DNA of 64,000 nucleotides from Sipunculus nudus (Eukaryota > Annelida > Sipuncula > Golfingiida > Sipunculidae), in the NCBI GenBank assembly GCA_026874595.1, contig CM049308.1, positions 93,859,624 through 93,923,623 on the forward strand, in the 5' to 3' direction. A model generated the notes under the pieces. The model had not been told where the DNA came from, did no database searches, and saw only the letters and a program-made list of their open reading frames with translations. Below are positions 45,501-55,895 of this stretch, one piece after another (within the stretch, counting starts at the first letter, position 1; every line of letters starts with the position of its first letter). The position numbers and the translations under genes are program-made.

Positions 45501-45643
45501 TATACCTCCTGCAATAAGGGCCTATACCTCCTGCAATAAGGGCCTATACCTCCTGCAATAAGGGCCTATACCTCCTGCAATAAGGGCCTATACCTCCTGC
45601 AATAAGGGCCTATACCTCCTGCAATAAGGGCCTATACCTCCTG
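42596..45643 (+). repeat. Nested 22-bp minisatellite and 311-bp spacer macro-repeat
   Basis: Five arrays of a 22-bp unit (starts CAATAAGG, ends CCTCCTG) lie at 42596-42947 (16 units), 43259-43412 (7), 43724-44669 (43), 44981-45156 (8) and 45468-45643 (8). They are separated by four spacers of exactly 311 bp (42948-43258, 43413-43723, 44670-44980, 45157-45467). The unit varies mainly at one base (AAGGGCC versus AAGGACC, with two AAGAGCC in array 1). Arrays 2, 4 and the start of 3 share the same variant order, so they arose by duplication of the whole macro-unit. In unit 1 there is no such expansion. Confidence 0.95.
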
Positions 45644-46257
45644 CAGACATTGGGCCCACGCAGATGGTGCAACCTGCAGTTCAAAATCAGATAGAAGTCA
45701 CATGATCAATATTCATGTGAAATTTTGAACTGACGACTACAGCAGTTCCCGAGATATTTGGTAACAAATATTACATCATATATGCAGTCAAAACAAATTT
45801 TCAAATTGTTTGATCGACAAAATTTGAACTTCCGTGAAGACGCGATCTTGAAAAATAATTTATTATTCGCCTTTATCTAAGGAACCGCTGAATATGATAT
45901 GAAAAACAAATAATTTATTGCTTATATTTGAAAAAGAGGAAAAGATTATTTCATTCCGCAAAAGTAGGTCAACACCAGAAGCTTACTTTTGCATATCCAT
46001 TACATGATAAAAACGTCTGCAAGGTTTCATGAAGTCCACTGCAGCAGCTGTTAAGATATTTGGTAAAAGACAGCGGACGGTTGACGTTGGACGCTGAACC
46101 AAACATTCGACACCACGTCTTTGATTGTCCACAAATTTGAAAATTTTTGACCAACACGGTCAATTATAGCTGAGATAATGGGTATATATCATTTATATAA
46201 ATCGCTGTACTAAACGCGTTTACCAAATCCTCAACATCTTCAAAGTTCCTGTGGCAT
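45644..46257. other. Last spacer copy and 3' flank of the DUF2236 gene
   Basis: The spacer sequence continues to about 45840 and then passes into sequence matching 31990-32350 of unit 1 (for example ATGATAAAAACGTCTGCAAG), which is the downstream flank of the gene. Confidence 0.6.
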
Positions 46258-47220
46258 TTACCTGGTTTTGTGGACATACTTGTCCACGAAAAAATTTGTT
46301 TGCTGCATTGAGAGCTTGTTAAAGAGAGCTTCAAAACCTGGTACCCATCTAACCAAAAAGACGAGGAATCGAAAGAACCAGACTCGTAAAATATCCGCTA
46401 AGGAAAGTTTGCGCGGCGGCATGTTCCATCTGCCATTGACGCGACTTATTTCTATTATGGATTCTTTTGAATGTAATTTTAATTTTAGCGGTAAGTTTAA
46501 GCCATCAATGTAAGCGTCCGACATCAGGTCAAAATCTTTGGGCGGATTTACAAGGCCCGGTACCACCAGTTCGTGTTCGATCTCTTTACACAGGCTGTAG
46601 GCCTGATCGTAACCTCCTGAGCATAAGTTATACTCATCTTTGATACCCAGCAAGTAACCGAGACCCCTCCAGAAGTGTACAACATCCTCTAACTCGGCAC
46701 GTGAACACTTAATACCGAGCTGTTCTGGATACATTACCAGTATACCCATGAATCCCGACTGTACTACAGCCATGTCATACTGCGACACATATCTGTGATT
46801 AGCGTCACCAGGGTCGGTTTCACGTGATCGCATGACCTCTCTCTTTGAATTCATGGACTTGGCCACCCTCGCATGCATTTTCCTGACTTTCTGCACAGAT
46901 TTATATGCCCGATCCGAGGAGTCCCATACATTACCGGTGAACCACAAGAGTAAGTGATGGAATGTGTCCAAGTAGCGTCGGAGCGCCTTTTCTGGGGTGT
47001 CTGACATCTTTGTAAAGACCAATGGGACCAAAAGGTTGATGACGCCGAAACCCACCACCAGGGAGACGTGCATCGCCAGAGCGCACATGGCGATGTGTTT
47101 CTGGTAAAACCGCTGACCGTTCTTGAACCGTTCCATGTCCATCCATGACGGCATGTCGTCCGGACTGTTTCCACTGTCCCCGTCCTCCACACAGCCTTTA
47201 CGGATGTCCGAGAGCTTCAT
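46258..47220 (-). CDS. DUF2236 family protein (ER-bound oxygenase mpaB / rubber-oxygenase-like)
   Basis: The intact 320-codon single-exon frame starts at ATG 47220 and ends at TAA 46258-46260. Family motifs: VRKMHARVAK (about residues 110-120), VSQYDMAVVQSGFMG, HFWRGLGYLLGIKD and NLCSGGYDQA. These match the heme-binding catalytic fold of mpaB and bacterial latex-clearing proteins, in which a conserved histidine in the VRxxHA motif takes part. Residues about 42-70 (HIAMCALAMHVSLVVGFGV...) and about 280-305 (VWFFRFLVFLVRWV) are hydrophobic, fitting a membrane-bound enzyme. The substrate is unknown. CAG|GTAAAT at the stop could be a splice donor, which would add a downstream exon. Its pseudogene paralogue is at 32356-33318. 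Being intronless in a repeat-rich region, it may itself be a retrocopy. Confidence 0.85.
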   Translation of the reverse strand: MKLSDIRKGCVEDGDSGNSPDDMPSWMDMERFKNGQRFYQKHIAMCALAMHVSLVVGFGVINLLVPLVFTKMSDTPEKALRRYLDTFHHLLLWFTGNVWDSSDRAYKSVQKVRKMHARVAKSMNSKREVMRSRETDPGDANHRYVSQYDMAVVQSGFMGILVMYPEQLGIKCSRAELEDVVHFWRGLGYLLGIKDEYNLCSGGYDQAYSLCKEIEHELVVPGLVNPPKDFDLMSDAYIDGLNLPLKLKLHSKESIIEISRVNGRWNMPPRKLSLADILRVWFFRFLVFLVRWVPGFEALFNKLSMQQTNFFVDKYVHKTR

Positions 47221-47305
47221 CTTCCTTCACCGATAGCTGGCAAAAATAGCAGAGATACATTCCGCTAAATGTAGTGAACAGCAAATTTGTTGATGACATA
47301 CTGAA

Positions 47306-48842
47306 ACATGTGACCCATGGGTCATGACGCTCAGCTTAAATTGACATGTGATGCATGTATTAATTTTTGATGTTATGATTTGGTAAAAAAATTATTAAGG
47401 AACCTTGAACAATGGGTAGAATGACTTCCAGGGTGCTCAAAATCATGTTTTCCCCCATATCCTTAGAAAATAGTAACAGCAACCTTATTTAAGATTTCCA
47501 AGATTTTTACTTGGAAATCGCTAGATGCTGAGTTAGAGTTTCTACGTCAAACTGCTATTACTTGTGTCCATGTGACATATAGGGTACTCACAAAGCTCAC
47601 AGAATATAGGTCACAATGACCTGAGCTTGTTTTATATTAAGAAAGGGATTTCTAGATCCAACATATAAGATTTGTGACCTGTCTGACTTTCTGAGTGCTC
47701 GTAATCATGTTTTCGGCCAGTTGCTCACAGAATATAGTTCATGGTGGCCTAATTTTAGGTTTCTAGGAAAATTTGCCCAAGACATCCCTGGCTATTATAT
47801 TAAAATATTCTAGGCTAACAGGTACAATTATGCACACTTGACATTCTGGGTGCTCAAGTCATTTTTTTCCTATAGCTCAGAGAATATAGGTCACTGCGAC
47901 CTAATTTCATATTGGCAAGGACATTTATCCAGGACCTCCCTGATTAGAAGATTCTAAGCCAAATGGTTACAATTTGTGCCCCGTCTAACTCTCTCGGTGC
48001 TAAAAATCATGTTTTCCGCCAACATTTCGCAAACTGTCCCTGTCTGACTCTCTTAGTGATCAATATCAAGTTTTCGGCCAGAAGTCACTATGCCACTAGT
48101 CACCTAATTTCAGGTTTCTGAGAAGATCTGTCTAGGACCTCCCTAGATGTACGTTTAGAAGTTTCTAGGTCTAACCCATATATTCTGTGCCCTTTCGGAC
48201 TCTCTGGGTGCACAAAATCATGTTTTTGGCCAGTCACTCGCAGAATATCATGACCTAGTTTCATGTTTTCATGAAACTTTTATCAGAATCTCCCTGAATA
48301 TTGCGTTAGAAGATTCTAGGTCTGACTTTCAGTGTGCTCAAATCAAGGATCATATAGCTCACAGAAAGTAGGTAACTGTGACCTTATTTCATATTTCCAA
48401 GGACATTTATCCAGGACCTCCCTGATTAGAAGATTCTATGCAAAATGGTTACAATTTGTGCCCCGTCAAACTCTCTCGGTGCTCAAAATCATGTTTTCCG
48501 CCAACATTTTACAAAATATAGGTCACCATGACATAATTTTAGGTTTCCATAGAGATTTGCCTATGACCTCCTTTTATGTACAGTTACATGTTTCTAGGTC
48601 TAACGATAATAGTTAGTGCGTTGTTAACATCTTTATTTAATAGTCTCAATAATAGAGAAAACTAACGTTAAAATTTGAAAAATACAGGTGGCATACTGGT
48701 GAAATACTCCATGATCAATATGCATGAGGAGAATCACGGTAATCAATGCATTAGTTATTAAGGTAATGGATTAGTGTTTCAATTTTTAATAATTCTGGGG
48801 GTACTTGTTAGCCCCATAGCTCGGAGAATATAGGTCGCAGTG
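47306..48842 (+). mobile_element. Terminal-hairpin family element H5, 3' truncated
   Basis: It starts ACATGTGACCCATGGGTCAT then GACGCTCAGCT and contains at least seven diverged units of about 180-250 bp with GTGCTCAAAATCATG, AGAATATAGGTCAC and AGAAGATTCTAGG. No terminal hairpin follows; the repeat type stops near 48842. Confidence 0.65.
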
Positions 48843-51800
48843 AAACACTGCCGGCACCATATACCGGGGTATCATTCACATATAATGATCCTACTTATAC
48901 AGGTTGTAATTGGACCCTTCATGGATACCTTTGTCAGAAAAACTGTCCTGTGCTATTGTGTGTCACTGTGTAACCGTTCACAAATCTTGTTCACAGATGA
49001 GCTCCTTCTTAACGTAGGAAGTCCCTAACTCCAATGAATGGTTTTACAAGGAAAGAAAATCCTTTACATAAAACTTGTGTAAAGTTGATAACAGACAAAC
49101 TGACGGTGTAACAATGATGATTCCAACTACAATAATCGATCACACAAGGGTTTCGGTTAAGCCACAAATATTTATTCAAATTAAGAATACAAACAGACGT
49201 GTTACTCCATAATGTCGATTTCTTATGAACAACCGCTTCGTTGTCGTTGTGATAGTTTCGTCCACTCATAGACTATCGTAGACTGGCCCAGTCAATGAAA
49301 TGGCTCTTAATTGTTGCCTCTGACAGAGAAATCAAATGTTCTCTAACTGTTTCGCACTGAGTGTCGGTACTGCCATATCGCAGCAACTTATATAACTAAT
49401 TATCACATTCTGGTTCCCTTATTCCATCGACTGGTAAACTTGGGCCGTACCGGACAGTCAGCGCCACACATCACCGCCTCGCTGAACTAAGGATTTTCCC
49501 AGTGACGTAAGGGGTAATTATAGTGGTATTTCCCGGAATGTTTTTTTTTTTTCAAAACCAACATGGTTAATTCAGTAACCGCCTATTGTCGGCTTCAAGC
49601 AGGCTATTTATATTCCCAATTAATCAGTCTTAATATTTTAGGTACTCGGCTATTTTGAGTACGGCAAGACTTTCAGCATTATATATAACCCTTAGCCTCA
49701 GTGAGTCAGTGTGTCACCGTTTATCAGACCATCGCTTTTCAAAGCAGGCCGGTTTAAAAATGTATCTCTAGCTCACCCAATCAGAGTGTCAAACTTTAAT
49801 TCAAGTACCGGCTTGCTGAAATGATGACGACGATCAACGTGTTGGCAACTTAACAGTGGCAAGACTTTCAAGTGTAATTTGAACACGAACAAATACACAG
49901 TACAAAATCTATGCATCAGTGTCTACAATGCACCTTCATTTGGCCAATGGACCGTAATGTTCGAACAGCAGAGATATATCATAGGACAAGAAGGTCCATG
50001 TAATTGTATGGACTTTCTGAAAATATGATTGCATTGCGAATGTTACCAAGAGGGTTGAGCTATCTATTTGCCAATGGGACTGCTGTTAGCGTCCTCATAG
50101 CAACGATGCCATTCACAGGAGGCGTGACGGCCTGATATGCAAATGCGAAGGAATCGTCAGGAGCCTTGTGACGCCCTGTTATGCAAATATCAGGGATTCA
50201 CCATACGGACTTTACAGGGCTTAAGTAATAAGAGCTAGTACTGAGTTACGTCTATCGGTACATGGAATCACGTTTTATTTTAAGTATTTAAGTAGTTAAA
50301 GTAAATAAACTAAAGCTCAGGCAGGGCTAAGACTCTATCTTTACATACTAATCGATAGTATGGAATATAATCACTATACTACACCAGCCATATGCAGATG
50401 TTTAGAGATGTGTTATAAACATGTAGTGTTTTATTTTTAAAAGCATACAGTAGTAAGTGAACGGCTACCTGTGACTCGCCCTTAATTCGGCCAACAACAA
50501 ACAGAACGTTGCTATTTTATCCCTGCAGGCTTGAGGTTGCTGACATAGCAGTCCTGGGGTGTTTGGTGGACACCGGGGTTATAAACAAGGACAGCTGTTT
50601 ATCCACAAGTCCAATAGTCCATAAAAAAGTTAAATCCATCTATATACTCTGACATATGGCAGCAAAGTTCTCACAAGGTCACAAGATATGCACACGTCAT
50701 ATTCTTGGTAAGACTATGCCATAAAACAAATATTATCACTCTCACGTGTACGTATAATTTATCATATGTTACCTACATGTTAGTAACGATCAGGGGTATA
50801 TTATCTGTTTGTGTATAGCTCATCGAGGTTATCTGATAAACCATATTGGTTAATAGGCGATACAAGCATCAATCACACACACCTTACTCAGAACATGTGT
50901 GAGTACTTGGGGAAAAGGACCAGTAATTAAATGGGCCGAAAATTTTATCTAACCTAATAACTTTACATGAGTACAGAAGCCATAATACGTCCCCGAGCCA
51001 TAATATTAATAATTAACTCAATATCCTATTTTTTTAATTAAAATGTTTAAAGTCTATGATTTTTTCACACTTTTTGCATGATGAATGCTCATCGCACACT
51101 AGCATCGACGCCTTTGTGTTTAAAAACACAGATTGAAAATCAAGATCCACCGTCGACGTCAACTGCAGGAAAAAGGACAGTTCTAATCTTCACTACCCGT
51201 ATACAAATGGCACTCTGGCTGCCATGGGTATAATTGACCAGAATAAAACTTGCCAATTTATATACAGAGGCAGACCCCTTCACTGAAATAAAGACTTTTT
51301 TTTATCTTTTTCCCGATTCAAAAACCCTTATCTGGCATTATGGAACTTTGTGGCGTTATTCAATTGTCTTTCTATACCAAGAAATGCAAATTCCTTCCAC
51401 CCAAGGATTATCTATATCAAATAAATCGGATAAATCTGGGTGGTGTCATCCTTATTTTTGCAAGGTGTAGGAGGTATTCTGTATGTAAATAATTTCTTTA
51501 GTGAAACATTCATTAGATAATATAATTTAAATTCTAGATAATGTTAACCTGTGTTGGAAAACCTTAAGATTCCATAAATTATTCGCAGTTTTGAGTTTAT
51601 GTTTATGGTCAAGTTGTCCCCCCGCCTCCCCCCCCCCCCTCCCGGATCTGCCACTGATAACGATGCAGTCCCCTATATAAATATCTGATGTATATATATA
51701 AATTATAATGTATAACTGTGTGTACGCGGCGTGGGTAGGCCTATCCATGCAGGGCCTTGGTAAAGAGAGCATCCATGGGAGCAAAGGTTGTACGTACAAT

Positions 51801-52188
51801 ATGATAAATATGAATAACCATGTAAAACTGAAAAATAAGCCAGCAATCTGGTTACATGTGCAGGTAAGCTGCAGATTTCATTTCATTAAGCAGTAAATTG
51901 CTCAGGAATCGCATTCCTGATCAATACTCCAGTTACTAAAAGAGTTCATAGGCTCGGACTTGTCCCTGCATGGTAAAACCGGACAGAGGGAAAGTACGTC
52001 TGGTTAATCCAATAGACCAATATCAAATTGCAGGCGCCACATCGTCACGACAAGCCTGGTTGGCGTATGAATAATGAATCATGACTCATGTTGTCAAAAA
52101 AAAATTTGCTTGAAGCAGTTTTGATCAGTGACCAGTGATTTCCGATTTTAACCAAACTGTGGACAAACTCCGCACAGTTAACGGACGA
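48843..52188. other. Long non-coding stretch without recognised features
   Basis: No gene, RNA or repeat family is recognised. C-rich (51617-51645) and short TA runs are present. A segment near 50560 reads LVDTG in one frame, but nothing around it supports a protease. Confidence 0.4.
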
Positions 52189-53736
52189 CCCCCCCCCCCC
52201 CCCCCCCCCCCCGACAACCCTACTCAGCAATCAATCGGATAATTGAGCTGGTACAATCTGGTCGTAAAGCCAGAGGGTCGATATGACGCTATATATACTT
52301 ACGTGAATGTACTCTTCAGGCTGTCGAGTGTTCTCCTTACTAACTACCTGATACGACCAACGTTTCCGTAAAGCGCTGAGCAGTCATTGGTCTGATTATT
52401 CCGACAATCCCGCACACATCGGATACTAGTATCATAAACTATAATATAAAGATCAACATCCGACCGGTATACCAGTGACACTAACACTAGTGACAGTACT
52501 GTCAGTTGTGTGTGACTGCAGGTACGCTAGGCAGAGTATTCGTCTGCAAGTTCCTGTGTTTGTTCTTTCACGCCTCCTATTGTGTGATTTTCAATCTCTT
52601 TCGGAAACTGAAATTTCAGTATATGTTATTTAAAGTTATCATTGTTCCTTATCTTCCTCTTAATGAAAGGTTAGCGCAAGGCCGTTTGGTGAAATGAAAC
52701 GTGACTACTAGTCCTATGGGGAACTACGCTTTCTTTGCGGTTGTGAAGACTGTAGTGTAGTAGTATTGCATCAGAAATTCAGAAGGCTGACCTTGAGGCT
52801 TGCGTGCCTCTGTCACAACTTCCATGTTCAAACCTGTGTTATTTAAAAAAAAAATCGAGTGTACCGGTACAAGTCATAAGGGTTCATAAACGGTCCCATG
52901 TGACTTGACCTGTTGTTGACAATGCAAATAGCGCCATCTGTCGAGAATACAATGTAATGCTATATGAAGTTTGCATGACACTCGCCAGGTGGCAGGTATG
53001 TTCTCTCATGAAAGTAAATATGAGCAAACAAGTGCTCATATGAACAACTGATGCATTGGCGTCAATTAAATTGTTTTCAAGGGTGGGTGGGGGGGATGAC
53101 TTTTTTTAACACACACACACTATATATATATATACATATATACCTTTTTTATTGTCTGTGTGAAACATTTAAATATATTACAATTAAGTATAAGGTTTTT
53201 GAAAATAATCTATTCTGTTTCCAGTATATGTTAATTCTAAATCAGGTTTAACTATAAAATATTTCATATTAAACTCAGAAATTGAACTAAAGTGCATAAT
53301 TCTAATTATAATTTATTTCATTTTCAATATATAAATATTCTCAGAATTTCTGGGGGGGGGGGGGGGGGGGGGTGATTACATAGATTATCGACCCTTGCAA
53401 ATACGTTGGAGGGGGGTATATATACCCCCATCCCCCCTATATTGACGCCCCTGGAAGGGTGCCCATATTCCCCTTGACAAAATAAAGGGCAGTATTAACA
53501 ATTAAAGGATGAGAAACTACCGAATAAAGTCGAATATATATGTTAAAAATAAAAATTAAATTTGCCCAAAACTGAACCGCCAGAAATGAAAAGCATTGGA
53601 TAAATAATTGAAATACCGTTACCTTAAATTACTAGGTTCACAATTCCAACAGTCTTTTTTAAGGCACGAAATTAAGCGTACGTAGGATAAATCAAATACT
53701 TGTTTGAAAGATTATCCGAGGTGAACTGTTTGCTCT
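52189..53736. other. Non-coding stretch with homopolymer tracts
   Basis: A C tract lies at 52189-52212, a CA/TA run at 53110-53145 and a G tract at 53352-53372. No coding feature is recognised. Confidence 0.5.
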
Positions 53737-54088
53737 TTGTGACACGCCCCCTCTCTGTATTATATATGTTGTGACACGCCCCCTCTCTGTATTATATATT
53801 TCGTGACACGCCCCCTCCCTGTATCATATATTTTGTGAAACGCCCCCTCTCTGTGTTATATATTTTGTGACACTCCCCCTCTCTGTGTTATATATTTTGT
53901 GACACGCCCCCTCTCTGTGTTATATATTTTGTGAAACACCCCCTCACTGTGTTATATATTTTTGTGACACGCCCCATCTCTGTGTTATATATTTAGTGTC
54001 ACGCCCCCTCTCTGTATTATATATTTTGTGACACGCCCCCTCTCTGTATTATATATTTTGTGACACGCTCCCTCCCTGTATTATACAT
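53737..54088 (+). repeat. 32-bp minisatellite with CACGCCCCC
   Basis: Eleven units of about 32 bp have the form GTGACACGCCCCCTCTCTGT followed by RTTATATATTTT. Each pairs a GC-box/KLF-like CACGCCCCC with an AT-rich TATATATTT. Confidence 0.9.
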
Positions 54089-54526
54089 ACTCCTTAAGTG
54101 CCTAATTTATCTAATTTCTTGTTACTTGGTCGATTTTTTTATCACACACTAAAATAGGGTACAAGCGACTGTTCCAGGTTTGACATATTTATAGAGGCGG
54201 AGGGTTAGACCGGAATACAGTTAAAGACAAAGGTAAATTGAGGGGGGATCTGGTTTGGTTAGCTAAAACAATAAATGAAATGTTAAGAAAATAGTCTACT
54301 TTTAATGGAAAAATTAGTTGAAGTTTTGTGAGCAAATAAGAGATAAGAATTACGGGAAGTCATTCAACTACACATGAACAACAAAATATATTCCATGCAT
54401 GATAATAACACTGTAAGATATAATTCATAGTGTGCATAGTGGCTGAACACACATATTTAAATAAACTTAAACAATCACCAGCGGACCAGTTGACCGGCAA
54501 ATAAAAAAGAAACTAGAATGTGTTTC

Positions 54527-54550
54527 TTTTTTTTTTTTTTTTTTTTTTTT
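54527..54550. repeat. Poly-T tract
   Basis: A run of 24 T; in the reverse direction a possible retroposon A-tail, but no upstream element was identified. Confidence 0.8.
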
Positions 54551-54639
54551 GCAGTTTTAGTTGCAAAAACAGATTTGTCTAAATTCATGTATAGTGAATA
54601 TCACTAAAATGATTGAGTGGTACAAAAGTTACAGCGATC

Positions 54640-55760
54640 ACAACAAATTATAATTTGGCAGATTGACCTTGAAGATGGAGGCCAAGGCCTGTGGTTGTGG
54701 TTGAAACAACTTGTGTATCAAATTTGAGGGGAAAATATGCAGTGCTTCAAAAGTTATCTCATTCACAAAAATTCCTGTTTTTGAATTCAACTGAGAACTT
54801 CGGTGCTTTGGCCTTGAAGCTGAAGGTCAAATTCACCCATTCTTGAGAGAACTTGGTTGATACAACTTGCGTATCAGATTCCAGAAACAAATACAAGACG
54901 TAAAGAGTTATGGGGTTCATACAAGTTTATATTTCGTTGATGGGAACGCCCTTGCTTAGACGCCCTTCTACATCAGTTGCTTCTTAACATTAAACAATTA
55001 GATATTGGTATATTTGCACCTAAAATGTTAAAAAGAATTCGAAATTGGACGAAGCATAGTTTAGGAATATGAACAACAAGGATATACACGGTTAATTTGT
55101 ATTCCTTTTTGTATTTCCTTCTTAAAATAACACGTGACACGAGGCAGCATACGACCGATTTTTTAACATTCCTGCAGGGGATTTAGGCTGTGTGTTTCGC
55201 TGATGTCTGATTACGCCTCACAGTACCTTGAACAAATGTACGTTTTGAGGTTACGTATTGAGAAACTGTTTGAATTATTCCTGAAAATGAACCAGATATG
55301 GTGACGCTTCATACTTGCTGGTCAAGGTTACCAGTACTTGAACTGGTCCAAGAAACTGGTTGAAACATTTTTGTGTGTCGAATCTGAGAGGAAAATATGT
55401 AATACTTCACAAGTTATCGCATTCACAAGACGACTTGGAGACGAAGTATAATTCAGCTTATTTGATCTTGAAGATCCTATTCAAGATCACTACTTTTTGA
55501 ACTCGTCGAAGAAATTGGCTGAAATAATTCGTATGTCAAATTGGAGGACAAAATGTGCTTAAATTGAAAATTTATGGGGTTAACAAAAATTTTTCATTTC
55601 GGCAGATTTGACCTTAATAATCAAGGTAACCGGTTTTCGAACTTGTCCGAGATTTTGGAAGTAACAATTTGTGTTCAAATATGGGGGACGGGGGGATATA
55701 TGTTACCCTTCAATAGTTTTCGCGTTCACAACATATCCTCTAGACGACGACACTGAAACA
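54640..55760 (+). repeat. Diverged tandem module (about 180-250 bp units)
   Basis: Words such as GATTTGACCTTGAAGAT, GAAATTGGTTGAAACAA, TGTATCAAATTTGAGG and AAAGTTATCGCATTCACAA recur in order at least four times (near 54655, 54820, 55330, 55480, 55600). No coding potential. Confidence 0.65.
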
Positions 55761-55895
55761 AATGGTATGGGGGGGGAGGGGACATAATGCTTACCAATAT
55801 GCCGAAAACAAATACTCGGACTCAACTATATGATCCTCAAATAACACTCTAATAAAAACTCTCATATAGCTCTTAGTACTGTTGTCAGTCTAAAA

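Larger units (their letters stand above)
33331..47233 (+). repeat. Unit 2 of the large direct tandem duplication
   Basis: This is the second copy, ending about 13 bases upstream of the intact DUF2236 gene, beyond which (47234 on) the sequence differs from the unit 1 junction. Shared blocks appear as 33331-34680, 35288-35985, 37043-37255, 41113-41501, 41973-42150 and 45830-47233. Its private insertions are 34681-35287, H3 with nested H4, a MITE (41502-41972) and the 22-bp minisatellite expansion. Because the original upstream region lies beyond unit 2, only the unit 2 gene keeps its native promoter. Confidence 0.8.

Noticed and set aside
42596-45643. CRISPR-like array
   Set aside because: Units are directly adjacent without unique spacers; the 311-bp spacers are identical to each other and the context is eukaryotic.
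50520-50640. Retropepsin-like LVDTG segment
   Set aside because: Only a few residues match and no flanking protease or retroelement sequence is visible.
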